From positions 1 through 37,923 of the forward strand of contig NTKX01000012.1 of assembly GCA_002457135.1 (NCBI GenBank): a stretch of DNA of 37,923 nt, read 5' to 3'. Source of the stretch: SAR116 cluster bacterium MED-G04 (GTDB lineage Bacteria; Pseudomonadota; Alphaproteobacteria; Puniceispirillales; UBA1172). Of the stretch, positions 9,649-17,378 are shown in pieces. Position numbers and translations under genes: made by a program. Within the stretch, counting starts at the first letter, position 1; every line of letters starts with the position of its first letter. Under the pieces are notes generated by a model. It was not told where the DNA came from, did not search any database, and saw nothing but the letters and a program-made list of their open reading frames with translations.

Positions 9649-10118
9649 AGAGCCTGGCCGTATTCAACCGGCTGGGCATTGCTGATCAGGATGCGGGTGA
9701 CGGTGCCTGCCTTGGGGGCGGCAATCGGGTTCATGACCTTCATCGCCTCAATAATCACCAGTGTCTGGCCTTCACGAACGGTATCGCCTTCGTTGATGAA
9801 AGCACTGGCCCCGGGTTCAGGGGACAGATAAACCGTCCCTACCATGGGTGATGGAACAGCGCCGGGGTGATCATCGGCGGGGGTGTCATTCCCGGCGGCG
9901 GGTGCTTCGGCGGGCGGCGCGGCGGCAGGGGCCGGGGCAGCGGCAACAGGCGCGGCGGCCACGGGCTGGGCCATCATGGCCGGTGTCGCTTTCGATAACC
10001 TGATGCTGACAGCCTCGGTTTCGTATTCGAGCTCAACCAGCCCGGTTTTATCGAGAATATCAGCCAGGGCTTGAACCAGTGGTGCTCCTGAATTGGCAGA
10101 ACTCGGTGTTTTGGCCAT
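9633..10118 (-). CDS. accB: Acetyl-CoA carboxylase, biotin carboxyl carrier protein
   Basis: A 161-residue BCCP that carries biotin between AccC and the carboxyltransferase. Residues 1-45 are the N-terminal AccC-interacting segment, about 48-85 is a long Ala/Pro-rich flexible linker, and 86-161 is the biotinyl domain. The biotinylated lysine is K127 in EAMKVMN. The start codon overlaps the aroQ stop by one base (TAATG), so translation is probably coupled. The last codons and stop lie inside a three-copy 16-bp repeat. The aroQ-accB-accC order is common in alphaproteobacteria and other proteobacteria. Confidence 0.97.
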   Translation of the reverse strand: MAKTPSSANSGAPLVQALADILDKTGLVELEYETEAVSIRLSKATPAMMAQPVAAAPVAAAPAPAAAPPAEAPAAGNDTPADDHPGAVPSPMVGTVYLSPEPGASAFINEGDTVREGQTLVIIEAMKVMNPIAAPKAGTVTRILISNAQPVEYGQALVIVE

Positions 10119-10576
10119 TACGACGACTCCTTCGCAAGAGTGGCAGCCACGGCATCAATGGCGAGGCTGTAGGAATGAATACCAAAGCCGTTGATCACTC
10201 CCGTTACCACTCCGGCAAGGTAGGAATGGTGACGGAATTCTTCTCTGGCATAGGTGTTTGAGAGATGGGTTTCCACCACCGGAACAGACAGGATGGCGAG
10301 CGCATCCCGGATCGCGATGGATGTATGGGTAAAGGCCCCGGCGTTGATCACCATCCCGGCCAGATTATCCTGGCTGGCCTGATGGATTGCATCAATGATG
10401 GCGGCCTCATTATTGGATTGAAAGAAGCGGCAGTTGAGGCCATGCGCCTTCGCCGCCGCCTGACAATGCGCCTCAATATCAGCCAGTGTCGTGGTGCCGT
10501 AAATTCCCGGCTCACGCTTGCCAAGCATGTTGAGGTTGGGGCCGTTGATGACAAGGATATCTTTTCTGGAAACCAT
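10118..10576 (-). CDS. aroQ: Type II 3-dehydroquinate dehydratase
   Basis: A 152-residue type II dehydroquinase, a dodecameric cytosolic enzyme converting 3-dehydroquinate to 3-dehydroshikimate in aromatic amino acid synthesis. Motifs are GPNLNMLGKREPGIYG near residue 12-27 with the catalytic tyrosine, NAGAFTHTSIAIRDAL with the substrate-binding region, and VETHLSNTYAREEFRHHSY with the catalytic histidine. It is the first gene of an aroQ-accB-accC run, with a one-base overlap with accB. The gap upstream to the DsbA-like gene contains an 11-bp tandem array. Confidence 0.97.
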   Translation of the reverse strand: MVSRKDILVINGPNLNMLGKREPGIYGTTTLADIEAHCQAAAKAHGLNCRFFQSNNEAAIIDAIHQASQDNLAGMVINAGAFTHTSIAIRDALAILSVPVVETHLSNTYAREEFRHHSYLAGVVTGVINGFGIHSYSLAIDAVAATLAKESS

Positions 10577-10654
10577 TTTCTTTATCCGTTCAGGCGCTGA
10601 TCATATCAGCATCAACCCCCCATGTCATCTTAGTGTCATTTTCAGGTGTTTCCA

Positions 10655-10687
10655 GAGTCATTCCGGAGTCATTCTGGAGTCATTCTG
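10655..10687. repeat. Three 11-bp tandem copies between dsbA-like gene and aroQ
   Basis: GAGTCATTCCG, GAGTCATTCTG and GAGTCATTCTG follow one another, with a decayed fourth start (GGGTC) at 10688. The array begins about 20 bases beyond the stop codon of the DsbA-like gene. Read in that gene's direction each unit contains TGA, and the 11-bp period places these in all three frames. Confidence 0.9.
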
Positions 10688-10707
10688 GGGTCTTCAGGGG
10701 GATTAAA

Positions 10708-11598
10708 TCAGCCGTTGGCGGCATTTTCACGCGCCGTGGCGACCAGCTCTTCCAGCTCTGCCTTGCTGATGGCACCGGGGACAATCTCATCACCAATAAC
10801 GAAACCGGGGGTGCCGGTCAGTTGCAGGGCCTGGGCCAGTTCGCGATTGGCCGTGATGACAGCCTCGATATCATCATCATCAGCTGCCTCATCAAGGGCG
10901 CTGCGGTCAATGCCCAGATCAGCAATCACCTGATCAACCGCGGCCTGATCAATTGTTCCCTGCCAGCCCATCAGGGCAACGTGGAAATCTTCATAAAGCC
11001 CCAGCTTGCCAGCGGCGATGGCATAGCGGGCGGCGATCACCGAGCCTTCGGAAAGGATCGGGAATTCCTTGATGACAACACGGATATTGCCGTCGCTTTC
11101 AACCAGTTGCTTGACCTCGCCGAAAACCCTTTTGCAATAGCCGCAGTTATAGTCACTGAATTCATAGATCGTCACGTCACCATCAGGGTTGCCAAAGACA
11201 GTAACGCCATCATCAGCCCTGACCAGGTTGATCGACTGGTTGACCTCTTCATTACGCCTGTCCTGGATATGATTATTGACGGTTTCGATGATGTAATCCG
11301 GGTTGGCGGCAATATAGCTGCGGATCGCTTCGTTGATCTCGGCCCGGTTCGGCGCGCTCCCGTTCTGGCCGCCCAGCATCACGCCGATCCCGATCCCCAC
11401 CGCCAAAACAATGGCGAGGGCAGGGACCATGCTCATGATCCCGGGTCTGGCCGATGCCGCTGTTGTTTCCAGATTTGCTGTAACATCCGGGGCTGCTGAA
11501 ACATCCGGGGCTGGGGGCATCTTCGCCTTTGCCTTTTTGGCGGCTGTTTTACGGGCGGCTTTGGTGGCGGTTTTCTTGGCGGCTTTTGGGGTCATCAT
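10708..11598 (-). CDS. Membrane-anchored DsbA-family thiol:disulfide oxidoreductase
   Basis: A 296-residue DsbA-like protein. Residues 1-26 are an unusual Lys/Ala-rich, histone-H1-like tail. About 52-76 form one membrane helix, placing the tail in the cytosol and the thioredoxin-fold domain in the periplasm. The active site is C152-G-Y-C155 and the cis-proline loop is T264-P265. A short helical region (about 84-120) precedes the catalytic domain, as in Com1/ScsC-like DsbA relatives that oligomerise. The start ATG (two in tandem) has AAAAAGG upstream. Oxidase versus isomerase activity cannot be decided; CGYC and the N-terminal extension resemble isomerase-like members. It lies between aroQ and the M48 protease, all on the minus strand. 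Confidence 0.92.
   Translation of the reverse strand: MMTPKAAKKTATKAARKTAAKKAKAKMPPAPDVSAAPDVTANLETTAASARPGIMSMVPALAIVLAVGIGIGVMLGGQNGSAPNRAEINEAIRSYIAANPDYIIETVNNHIQDRRNEEVNQSINLVRADDGVTVFGNPDGDVTIYEFSDYNCGYCKRVFGEVKQLVESDGNIRVVIKEFPILSEGSVIAARYAIAAGKLGLYEDFHVALMGWQGTIDQAAVDQVIADLGIDRSALDEAADDDDIEAVITANRELAQALQLTGTPGFVIGDEIVPGAISKAELEELVATARENAANG
11483..11513 (-). repeat. 18-bp-period duplication in the DsbA-like N-terminus
   Basis: ACATCCGGGGCTG occurs at 11483-11495 and again at 11501-11513, encoding the repeated APDV segments between the Lys/Ala tail and the membrane helix. The 18-bp period is in frame. Confidence 0.8.
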
Positions 11599-11656
11599 GG
11601 TACCTTTTTATAGTATGGGTTTGAGTAATATCCGAAAATACAGCCCGGGCAAAGGG

Positions 11657-13015
11657 TCAGCTCCCTGCCTGGGCGATGATGTCAGCGGCCAGCTGTTTCT
11701 GGACCGGGGTGGCATCGGGGTTGGCGGAAACACGTTTGGCCAGTTGTGTTGCCAGTTCAGTGTTGCGTTTCAAGAGGGCTTCCTCAGCCAGGGTCAGGTC
11801 AGCCTCGGCAAAGCGTCCGGCCTTGCCATAACCGATCCCGAGCTGATGTTTGACAAAGGCCCATTCGGGTTCCTCAATGGTGGCCATCTCTAGTGCCTCG
11901 ATGGCAAGCGGCAAGTGTTCAGGATCGCCGGTGGCAAGATAGGCACGGCCCATTGACAGGAGAATCTGGCCGGTATTCACCGGCTGGTCTGCAAATGCCT
12001 CCCCCTCAAAAATCATCAGGGTCTTTTCATACTGGCGGGCGGCGGCCAGCCCCTCCCCGCTGGAACGGAGGGTGTCACCATAGAACTCCCGATAATAGGG
12101 ATCATCGGGAAAGGCGGTGACCAGTTCAGCCATTTCATCACGGGCGGCGACCACATCCGACAGGCGCAGAAAGGCGACAGCTCGCTTGAACCGGGCCTCC
12201 GGGCTTTCATCGCCGATGGTGTTGGCGATGGTGGTTTTGGGCGGAAAGGTCCATGCCTCCAGCTTTTCCTTGATCCGCTGAAACGATGCCTCCATCCAGG
12301 CGGGTTCGGGCAGGGGGTCTTTTTCATGGTTGTTGATGTAGTCCTGAAAAACCGCGCTGCGTTCGAGCGCCCCGGGGTGGGACAGGTAGTAATCGGTCTG
12401 CCTGCTCTGGGGCAGCATCCGCTGTGCCGCCAGTTTGCGCATCGTTTCCGTCATGGGGTGGAGCGAATAGTTCTGGGATTTCATCAGCCGGATTGCCCAT
12501 TCATCGGCGACACCCTCATCCTGCCTTGATCGGGCCATGACAATCCGGGTGGAACGGTCAAACCCGCCTGCCAGCACCCCGAAAGCGGCATCACCGCTGC
12601 CCGCCGCCGATAATGCCACCGCCGCCACCACGCCGAGCAGGCTGGTAATGCCGGCATCCTCAATAACCTCACCCCGGCGTTGAACATGGCCGGAGGCGAT
12701 ATGCCCGATTTCATGGGCCATGACACCGGCAACCTCGATCATGTTTTCCGCCTGCATCAGCAGCCCGCTATGGATAAAGATGATGCTGTCGGCCATCACG
12801 AAGGCATTGTATTGCGAATTGTTGACGATGCGGACACCGATCCTGTCAGGGTTGAGGCCAGCCTGTTGCGCCATCGGCCGCGCCATTTTCAGCAGGGTCT
12901 GTTCGATTTCGGTATCACGGATGATCGCTGCGGATGCTGAAACGGGCAACCCGATGATCACCACCAATGCAAGGAGGCCAAGCCATCCTGGCATTATTTT
13001 TGAAGAGCGATCCAT
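11657..13015 (-). CDS. M48-family metalloprotease with C-terminal TPR-like region (BepA type)
   Basis: A periplasmic M48 zinc protease of about 452 residues. A signal peptide (GWLGLLALVVIIGLPVSASA) is followed by the peptidase domain with the zinc motif HEIGH at about 101-105 and the downstream DEGVADEWA helix bearing the third ligand. The C-terminal half is helical with TPR-like units (for example PVNTGQILLSMGRAYLATGD and FVKHQLGIGYGKAGRFAEAD). This layout matches BepA/YfgC-type proteases that monitor outer-membrane protein assembly; that role is inferred from family. The frame is open to 13075, but 13015 (MDRSSKIMPGW) has GGAA upstream and gives a normal signal peptide. It diverges from the aminotransferase gene. 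Confidence 0.9.
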   Translation of the reverse strand: MDRSSKIMPGWLGLLALVVIIGLPVSASAAIIRDTEIEQTLLKMARPMAQQAGLNPDRIGVRIVNNSQYNAFVMADSIIFIHSGLLMQAENMIEVAGVMAHEIGHIASGHVQRRGEVIEDAGITSLLGVVAAVALSAAGSGDAAFGVLAGGFDRSTRIVMARSRQDEGVADEWAIRLMKSQNYSLHPMTETMRKLAAQRMLPQSRQTDYYLSHPGALERSAVFQDYINNHEKDPLPEPAWMEASFQRIKEKLEAWTFPPKTTIANTIGDESPEARFKRAVAFLRLSDVVAARDEMAELVTAFPDDPYYREFYGDTLRSSGEGLAAARQYEKTLMIFEGEAFADQPVNTGQILLSMGRAYLATGDPEHLPLAIEALEMATIEEPEWAFVKHQLGIGYGKAGRFAEADLTLAEEALLKRNTELATQLAKRVSANPDATPVQKQLAADIIAQAGS

Positions 13016-13100
13016 CACCATTCCATTGGTGTTGTATAAAAATCCTATTCCTTTATACAGGAACAGTTCACGCAATATCTATTCCGAATGTGGTAAGTTT

Positions 13101-14276
13101 ATGTCCATCAAGATATCAAGTCGTTCTGAATTATCCCCTTTTATGGTTATGGATGTCATGGCCAAGGCCGCTGACCTGGAAGCTAAAAAGGGTGAAAGTG
13201 TCATGCATCTTGAGGTGGGCCAGCCATCAACAGGGGCACCACTGCCAGCGCGTCAGGCGATGATCGCGGCGATGGATCTGCCCTCCAGCCATGGCTATAC
13301 CCTGACGGCCGGGATCGTCCCCCTGCGGCGCGGCATTGCCAATCACTATAAACGTTTCTATGGGCTTGATATTTCTGAAGATAATGTCATGGCCACGGTA
13401 GGCTCATCGCTCGGTTTTGCGACCGCGTTTCTGTGCTGTTTTGATGAAGGTGAAACCATTGCCATGACCAATCCCGGGTATTCAGCCTATCGTAACCTGA
13501 TGGTTGCCATGGGGCTGAAACCCTTGCTGATCGATCTCAGCCCCGAGGATGGATGGCGTTTCAGCCGCAAGCATCTTGATGCGCTCGACGATATGCCCGA
13601 TGGGCTGATCATCGCCAGCCCGTCCAACCCGACCGGGGTGGTGATGACCCGTGATGAGCTTAAGGGCGTGGCGGAATGGTGCGATGAAAATAATGTCAGG
13701 CTGATTTCCGATGAAATTTATCACGGTATTTCCTTTGGCGTTGATACCGCCTCCATCCTGGAATTTTCCCCGAATGCGGTGATCGTCAATTCGTTTTCGA
13801 AATTCTTTTCCATGACCGGGCATCGAGTTGGCTGGATGATCGTGCCTGATGATCTGGTGGACCCGATGGACAGGCTGGGCCAGAATGCCGTGATCTCGGT
13901 GCCGACCCTGTCACAGATCGCCGCCACCGCCGCCATCACCGACCCTGATGCCATCTCCGAACTTGAGGCGCATATTGATCGCTATCGGCGCAATCGTGAT
14001 ATTCTGCTGGCCGGGCTTGATCAGCGTCTGCTCAATAATGTTGAGCCGCCTGAAGGGGCGTTTTATATCTATCTCGATACCACAAGGGTCAGCCCGGACA
14101 GTGTTGATCTGGCGGACCGGTTGCTGAATGAGGCCAAGGTCGCGACAACGCCGGGGGCTGATTTCGACCCCGTCAATGGCCACAAGGCATTGAGGCTATC
14201 GTTCGCGGGCAGTGAGGATGATATGCATGAGGCGGTCCGGCGCGTGAACGCCTGGATGGCTGAACACTGTCACTAG
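13101..14276 (+). CDS. Class I/II pyridoxal-phosphate aminotransferase
   Basis: A 391-residue fold-type I aminotransferase of the aspartate aminotransferase superfamily. SPSNPTG at 173-179, D204 (contacts the PLP ring nitrogen) and Y207 in ISDEIYH, and the Schiff-base lysine K234 in SFSKFFSMTGHRVGW are all present; ALRLSFAG near the C-terminus holds the carboxylate-binding arginine. The long upstream-open frame overlaps the divergent M48 gene, so I chose the ATG at 13101 (MSIKISSRSELSPF), which leaves an 85-base divergent promoter region. The substrate cannot be assigned: such enzymes are usually annotated only generically. Confidence 0.92.
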   Translation: MSIKISSRSELSPFMVMDVMAKAADLEAKKGESVMHLEVGQPSTGAPLPARQAMIAAMDLPSSHGYTLTAGIVPLRRGIANHYKRFYGLDISEDNVMATVGSSLGFATAFLCCFDEGETIAMTNPGYSAYRNLMVAMGLKPLLIDLSPEDGWRFSRKHLDALDDMPDGLIIASPSNPTGVVMTRDELKGVAEWCDENNVRLISDEIYHGISFGVDTASILEFSPNAVIVNSFSKFFSMTGHRVGWMIVPDDLVDPMDRLGQNAVISVPTLSQIAATAAITDPDAISELEAHIDRYRRNRDILLAGLDQRLLNNVEPPEGAFYIYLDTTRVSPDSVDLADRLLNEAKVATTPGADFDPVNGHKALRLSFAGSEDDMHEAVRRVNAWMAEHCH

Positions 14277-14296
14277 ACCGCCTCTGTTGGTCAGGA

Positions 14297-14347
14297 AAAT
14301 TCCTGTATTAGCGAAATTCCCGTATTAGCAGAATTCCGGTATCAGGA
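14297..14347. repeat. Three 17-bp tandem copies at the rne stop codon
   Basis: Units at 14297-14313 (AAATTCCTGTATTAGCG), 14314-14330 (AAATTCCCGTATTAGCA) and 14331-14347 (GAATTCCGGTATCAGGA). The rne stop codon (complement of TCA, 14342-14344) lies in the third unit, and the other two carry TAA at the same place. The 17-bp period puts the three stops in three frames. The array lies in the convergent gap between the aminotransferase gene and rne. Confidence 0.93.
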
Positions 14348-16903
14348 ACTCCACCAGCCTTTTTTGCGGGCTGCCGGGGTGACGCTATCGACATCCACGA
14401 CCTCAACCGGGGCTGAACTCAACGCCTCACGCGAAGGCTTTTCGGCCCCGTCCTTGGTGTCGTCACTGCTATTGTCGGCGGCGGCTGATTTGGCTTTGGC
14501 CTTCTTCGCCTTTTTCGCCGTGGCTTTCTTGGCCTTCGCCTTGGTCTTTACCTCAGCGGTTTTGGTATCCCCGTCTTCAGCGGCTGCCTTTTTCTTCTTG
14601 GCGCGGGTTTTGGCGGCTTTCTTGGCGGCTTTGGGTTCTTCTGCCGGGGTTCCTGCGGGGGTTTCTGCCGGGCTGCTTTCAGCCCCTTCAGCTTCACCAG
14701 CCTCAGCCTTTTTCGGGGCTTTGCGGCGGGACCGTTTCGGCTTTATCACCTCAGCCTGACCGGCATCGCTGTCATCCGATGGGCTGTCGCTGGCATCGGC
14801 CTGAGCTTCACCACCTTGAGCTTCCCCGTTTTGAGCTTCCTCATCACGGTTTTCTGAGGCCTGCATGCCATCGGTATCACTGCCGGTGCCATCACGACGA
14901 CGACGGCGACCCCCGCGCTTGCCACGGCGGCGACGGCGGCGTGGTTTATCCTCTTCACTGCCATCTTCGGATGGGGTGGATGGGGTGGATGGGGTGGTCT
15001 CATCCTCGCTGCTGCTATCCGCCTCTGTGGTTGTCTCGGCCTCGGGTTCGGGCCTGTTGCGGGAACGGCGTTTGCGGGAACGGCTGTTGTCGTTGCGGCT
15101 TTCGCTGTTGTCCGGGATCACCGGCACGTCACCGAACCGAACTTGCGGGGCAACCAGCAGATCGTTGGACGTGATGATGATATGCATGCTGAAACGTTCC
15201 TCAATCTCGGAGAGGATGCTTCGCTTGTTGTTGAGAATATAGAACGCGATGGTGGAATGCATCTGCACCGTCAGGCTGTCGCCCCTGGCTTTCGGTGCCT
15301 CGGTTTCGATGGCACGGAGCGCAAACAGGGCCGCGGCCTCAATCGAATGCACCCGGCCTGAACCTTCGCAATGCGGGCAGATGCGGGTGACGGTTTCGGC
15401 CAGGCTGGAACGCAGACGCTGGCGTGACATTTCCAGCAGCCCGAACTGGCTGATGCTGCCAATCTGGATACGCGCCCGGTCGGATTTGACGGCCTCTTTC
15501 ACCTTGCGTTCAACCGCGTTCTGGTTGCGGTTGCTTTCCATGTCGATGAAATCAATGACGATCAGCCCGGACAAGTCACGCAGGCGGAGCTGATGGGCGA
15601 TTTCTTCTGCCGCCTCCATATTGGTCTTGAGCGCGGTTTCCTCAATATTCCGCTCCCTTGTGGCGCGGCCAGAGTTAACGTCAATGGCGACCAGCGCCTC
15701 GGTCTGGTTAATCACCAGGTAGCCGCCGGATTTAAGCGTCACCTGAGGTTCATGCATTGAGGCCAGCATTTCCTCAACCTGATATTTCTGCAACAGGGTC
15801 TGGCCGCTTTCCTCATGCACCTTGACCTTTTTGACATGGCTGGGCATGAGGTTTTTCATATGCGAGCGGGCCATTTTATAGGCATCGCTGCCTTCAACGA
15901 CAATCTCCTCCACATCAGAGGCATAATAGTCACGGACAGCCCGTTTGATGAGGTTGCCTTCCTCATGGATCAGTGCCGGTGCGATGGATTCCATGGTCAG
16001 GGTGCGGATATCATCCCATTGCCGCATCAGGTAGGTGAAATCACGGGTGATTTCAGCCTTGGTTCTCTTGGAACCCGCAGTGCGGACAATCACCGCCATG
16101 CCATCAGGGATATCGAGGCTGCCGACAATGCTTTTCAGCTTTTTGCGATCAACAGGGTTGCTGATCTTGCGGCTGACCCCGCCGCCATGATGGGTGTTCG
16201 GCATCAGCACGCAGTAACGGCCAGCCAGCGAAAGGTAGGTTGTCAGCGCCGCGCCCTTGTTGCCGCGCTCTTCCTTGACCACCTGGATCAGCATGATCTG
16301 GCGGCGGGCGATGACTTCCTGGATCTTGTAATGACGGGAAAAATTGACGCTGCGGCGGCGCTGGGCCTGAACCTCTTCATCAGCATCATCACCGCCAGAA
16401 CTGTCAGCGGCGGTGTCATCAGACTCCCCGTTGGCTTCCCCGTTTTCATCCCCGTTATCGGGGCCGGTTTCACCATCAGCGGCATCAGCGGCCTCGGCTT
16501 CAGGGGTTTCGTCACCGGTTTCGGCAGCATCCCCGGACACGGTTTCTTCGCCGGATGCCTCAGCCGCCACGGCATCGGGGGCAGGCTCGGATGCAGGCTC
16601 GCTATCATCATCGCCGCGGCCGGATTGTTCGGCCAGCAGCTTTTCCCTGTCTTCAACGGGGATGCGGTAATAGTCGGGATGGATTTCACTGAAGGCGAGG
16701 AAGCCCTGGCGATTGCCGCCGTATTCTACAAATGCCGCCTGCAATGAAGGCTCGACCCTCGTCACGCGGGCGAGGTAGATATTTCCTTTAATGGGTTTGC
16801 GGTGGCTTGTTTCGTAGTCAAAATCCTCAAGTTTATTATTATTAAGCAGAACAACGCGAGTTTCGTCGTCCTGCCTGGCGTCGATAAGCAGTTTCTTTGA
16901 CAT
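14342..16903 (-). CDS. rne: Ribonuclease E/G
   Basis: An 853-residue RNase E, the endonuclease that starts mRNA decay and processes rRNA/tRNA. The S1 domain (from about residue 40) is interrupted at about 95-183 by a long Asp/Glu/Ala/Gly-rich acidic insert typical of alphaproteobacterial RNase E. Catalytic aspartates are D408 (AIDVNSGR) and D451 (VIDFIDM), followed by the zinc-link CPHC at 509-512; these spacings equal those of the E. coli enzyme. The C-terminal third is low complexity: an Arg-rich stretch, a TPS repeat and Lys/Ala blocks, presumably for RNA binding and degradosome partners. The ATG at 16903 (MSKKLLIDA) has GGAAGAAAG upstream and fits the family start better than the frame's more upstream ATG. 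Confidence 0.96.
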   Translation of the reverse strand: MSKKLLIDARQDDETRVVLLNNNKLEDFDYETSHRKPIKGNIYLARVTRVEPSLQAAFVEYGGNRQGFLAFSEIHPDYYRIPVEDREKLLAEQSGRGDDDSEPASEPAPDAVAAEASGEETVSGDAAETGDETPEAEAADAADGETGPDNGDENGEANGESDDTAADSSGGDDADEEVQAQRRRSVNFSRHYKIQEVIARRQIMLIQVVKEERGNKGAALTTYLSLAGRYCVLMPNTHHGGGVSRKISNPVDRKKLKSIVGSLDIPDGMAVIVRTAGSKRTKAEITRDFTYLMRQWDDIRTLTMESIAPALIHEEGNLIKRAVRDYYASDVEEIVVEGSDAYKMARSHMKNLMPSHVKKVKVHEESGQTLLQKYQVEEMLASMHEPQVTLKSGGYLVINQTEALVAIDVNSGRATRERNIEETALKTNMEAAEEIAHQLRLRDLSGLIVIDFIDMESNRNQNAVERKVKEAVKSDRARIQIGSISQFGLLEMSRQRLRSSLAETVTRICPHCEGSGRVHSIEAAALFALRAIETEAPKARGDSLTVQMHSTIAFYILNNKRSILSEIEERFSMHIIITSNDLLVAPQVRFGDVPVIPDNSESRNDNSRSRKRRSRNRPEPEAETTTEADSSSEDETTPSTPSTPSEDGSEEDKPRRRRRRGKRGGRRRRRDGTGSDTDGMQASENRDEEAQNGEAQGGEAQADASDSPSDDSDAGQAEVIKPKRSRRKAPKKAEAGEAEGAESSPAETPAGTPAEEPKAAKKAAKTRAKKKKAAAEDGDTKTAEVKTKAKAKKATAKKAKKAKAKSAAADNSSDDTKDGAEKPSREALSSAPVEVVDVDSVTPAARKKGWWSS
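14971..14997 (-). repeat. 9-bp triplicate repeat in the rne tail
   Basis: Three exact tandem copies of ATGGGGTGG (plus strand) encode repeated Thr-Pro-Ser triplets in the disordered C-terminal region of RNase E. The unit is in frame. Confidence 0.9.
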
Positions 16904-17378
16904 TTTTATGGCTTTCTTCCGCGCACAAGCTGGCCGCATTGCCCCTCAGGGTCAATGGCCGGTCTGCCGACGGATGGTTCGGGAAAGACGCATATGCCGG
17001 TTTCATTACATCAAAAAAGCCAGTCCTCTCATGGGGGTGTGGCTGTGCTGATGTCATGGCTTCAAGGGGCATGTCATCGTCTTTCATGGTTGGGATGATC
17101 GTGTCATCCGCTGTCTCGTTGGCTGCGGGAGGAACCCCGCGCTTGGAATCCTTGGAATGATATCTGAGTATCACTTCAGTAATTTATATATAGTGTTGAT
17201 CAAAGGTCATGACAACCGATTTCGATTTCAGGCAGGAAACCGGTGGCTGCGCCACGGGCAATCATTTGAGCAACAGGCACCAGCAATATGATCCGGGGCA
17301 TCAAGCGGGGGCCATCACCCTGGAGATCATTTGGGGCGGGTTCACAATCAGGCAGGCTTCGGCTAAACATGGAGACGC
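16904..17378. other. Divergent rne / amidase intergenic region with a long rne leader
   Basis: This 475-base gap holds no gene I can support. A minus-strand promoter near 17187-17215 implies an rne leader of roughly 275 bases. A weak plus-strand promoter candidate for the amidase is TTGAGC at 17266-17271 with TATGAT at 17287-17292 (15-base spacer). A 110-codon GTG-initiated frame inside the leader lacks a ribosome binding site and overlaps the rne start. Confidence 0.6.
17187..17215 (-). promoter_or_regulatory. Sigma70-type promoter for rne
   Basis: On the minus strand, TTGTCA (17215-17210; five of six to TTGACA) is followed after exactly 17 bases by TATATA (17192-17187), which continues into AAATT. 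It points toward rne and would start transcription near 17180, giving a long 5' leader as in enterobacterial rne, where the leader mediates autoregulation. That function is known for E. coli and only inferred here. Confidence 0.65.

Noticed and set aside
10633-11499. 288-codon plus-strand frame across the dsbA-like gene
   Set aside because: Begins in the 11-bp repeat array and has no domain; the minus-strand gene carries a real CGYC active site.
15815-16747. 310-codon plus-strand frame antisense to rne
   Set aside because: No family features; it lies over the conserved catalytic part of RNase E and is explained by antisense GC bias.
16842-17174. 110-codon leader frame before rne
   Set aside because: Starts with GTG, has no ribosome binding site, overlaps the rne start and shows no family features.
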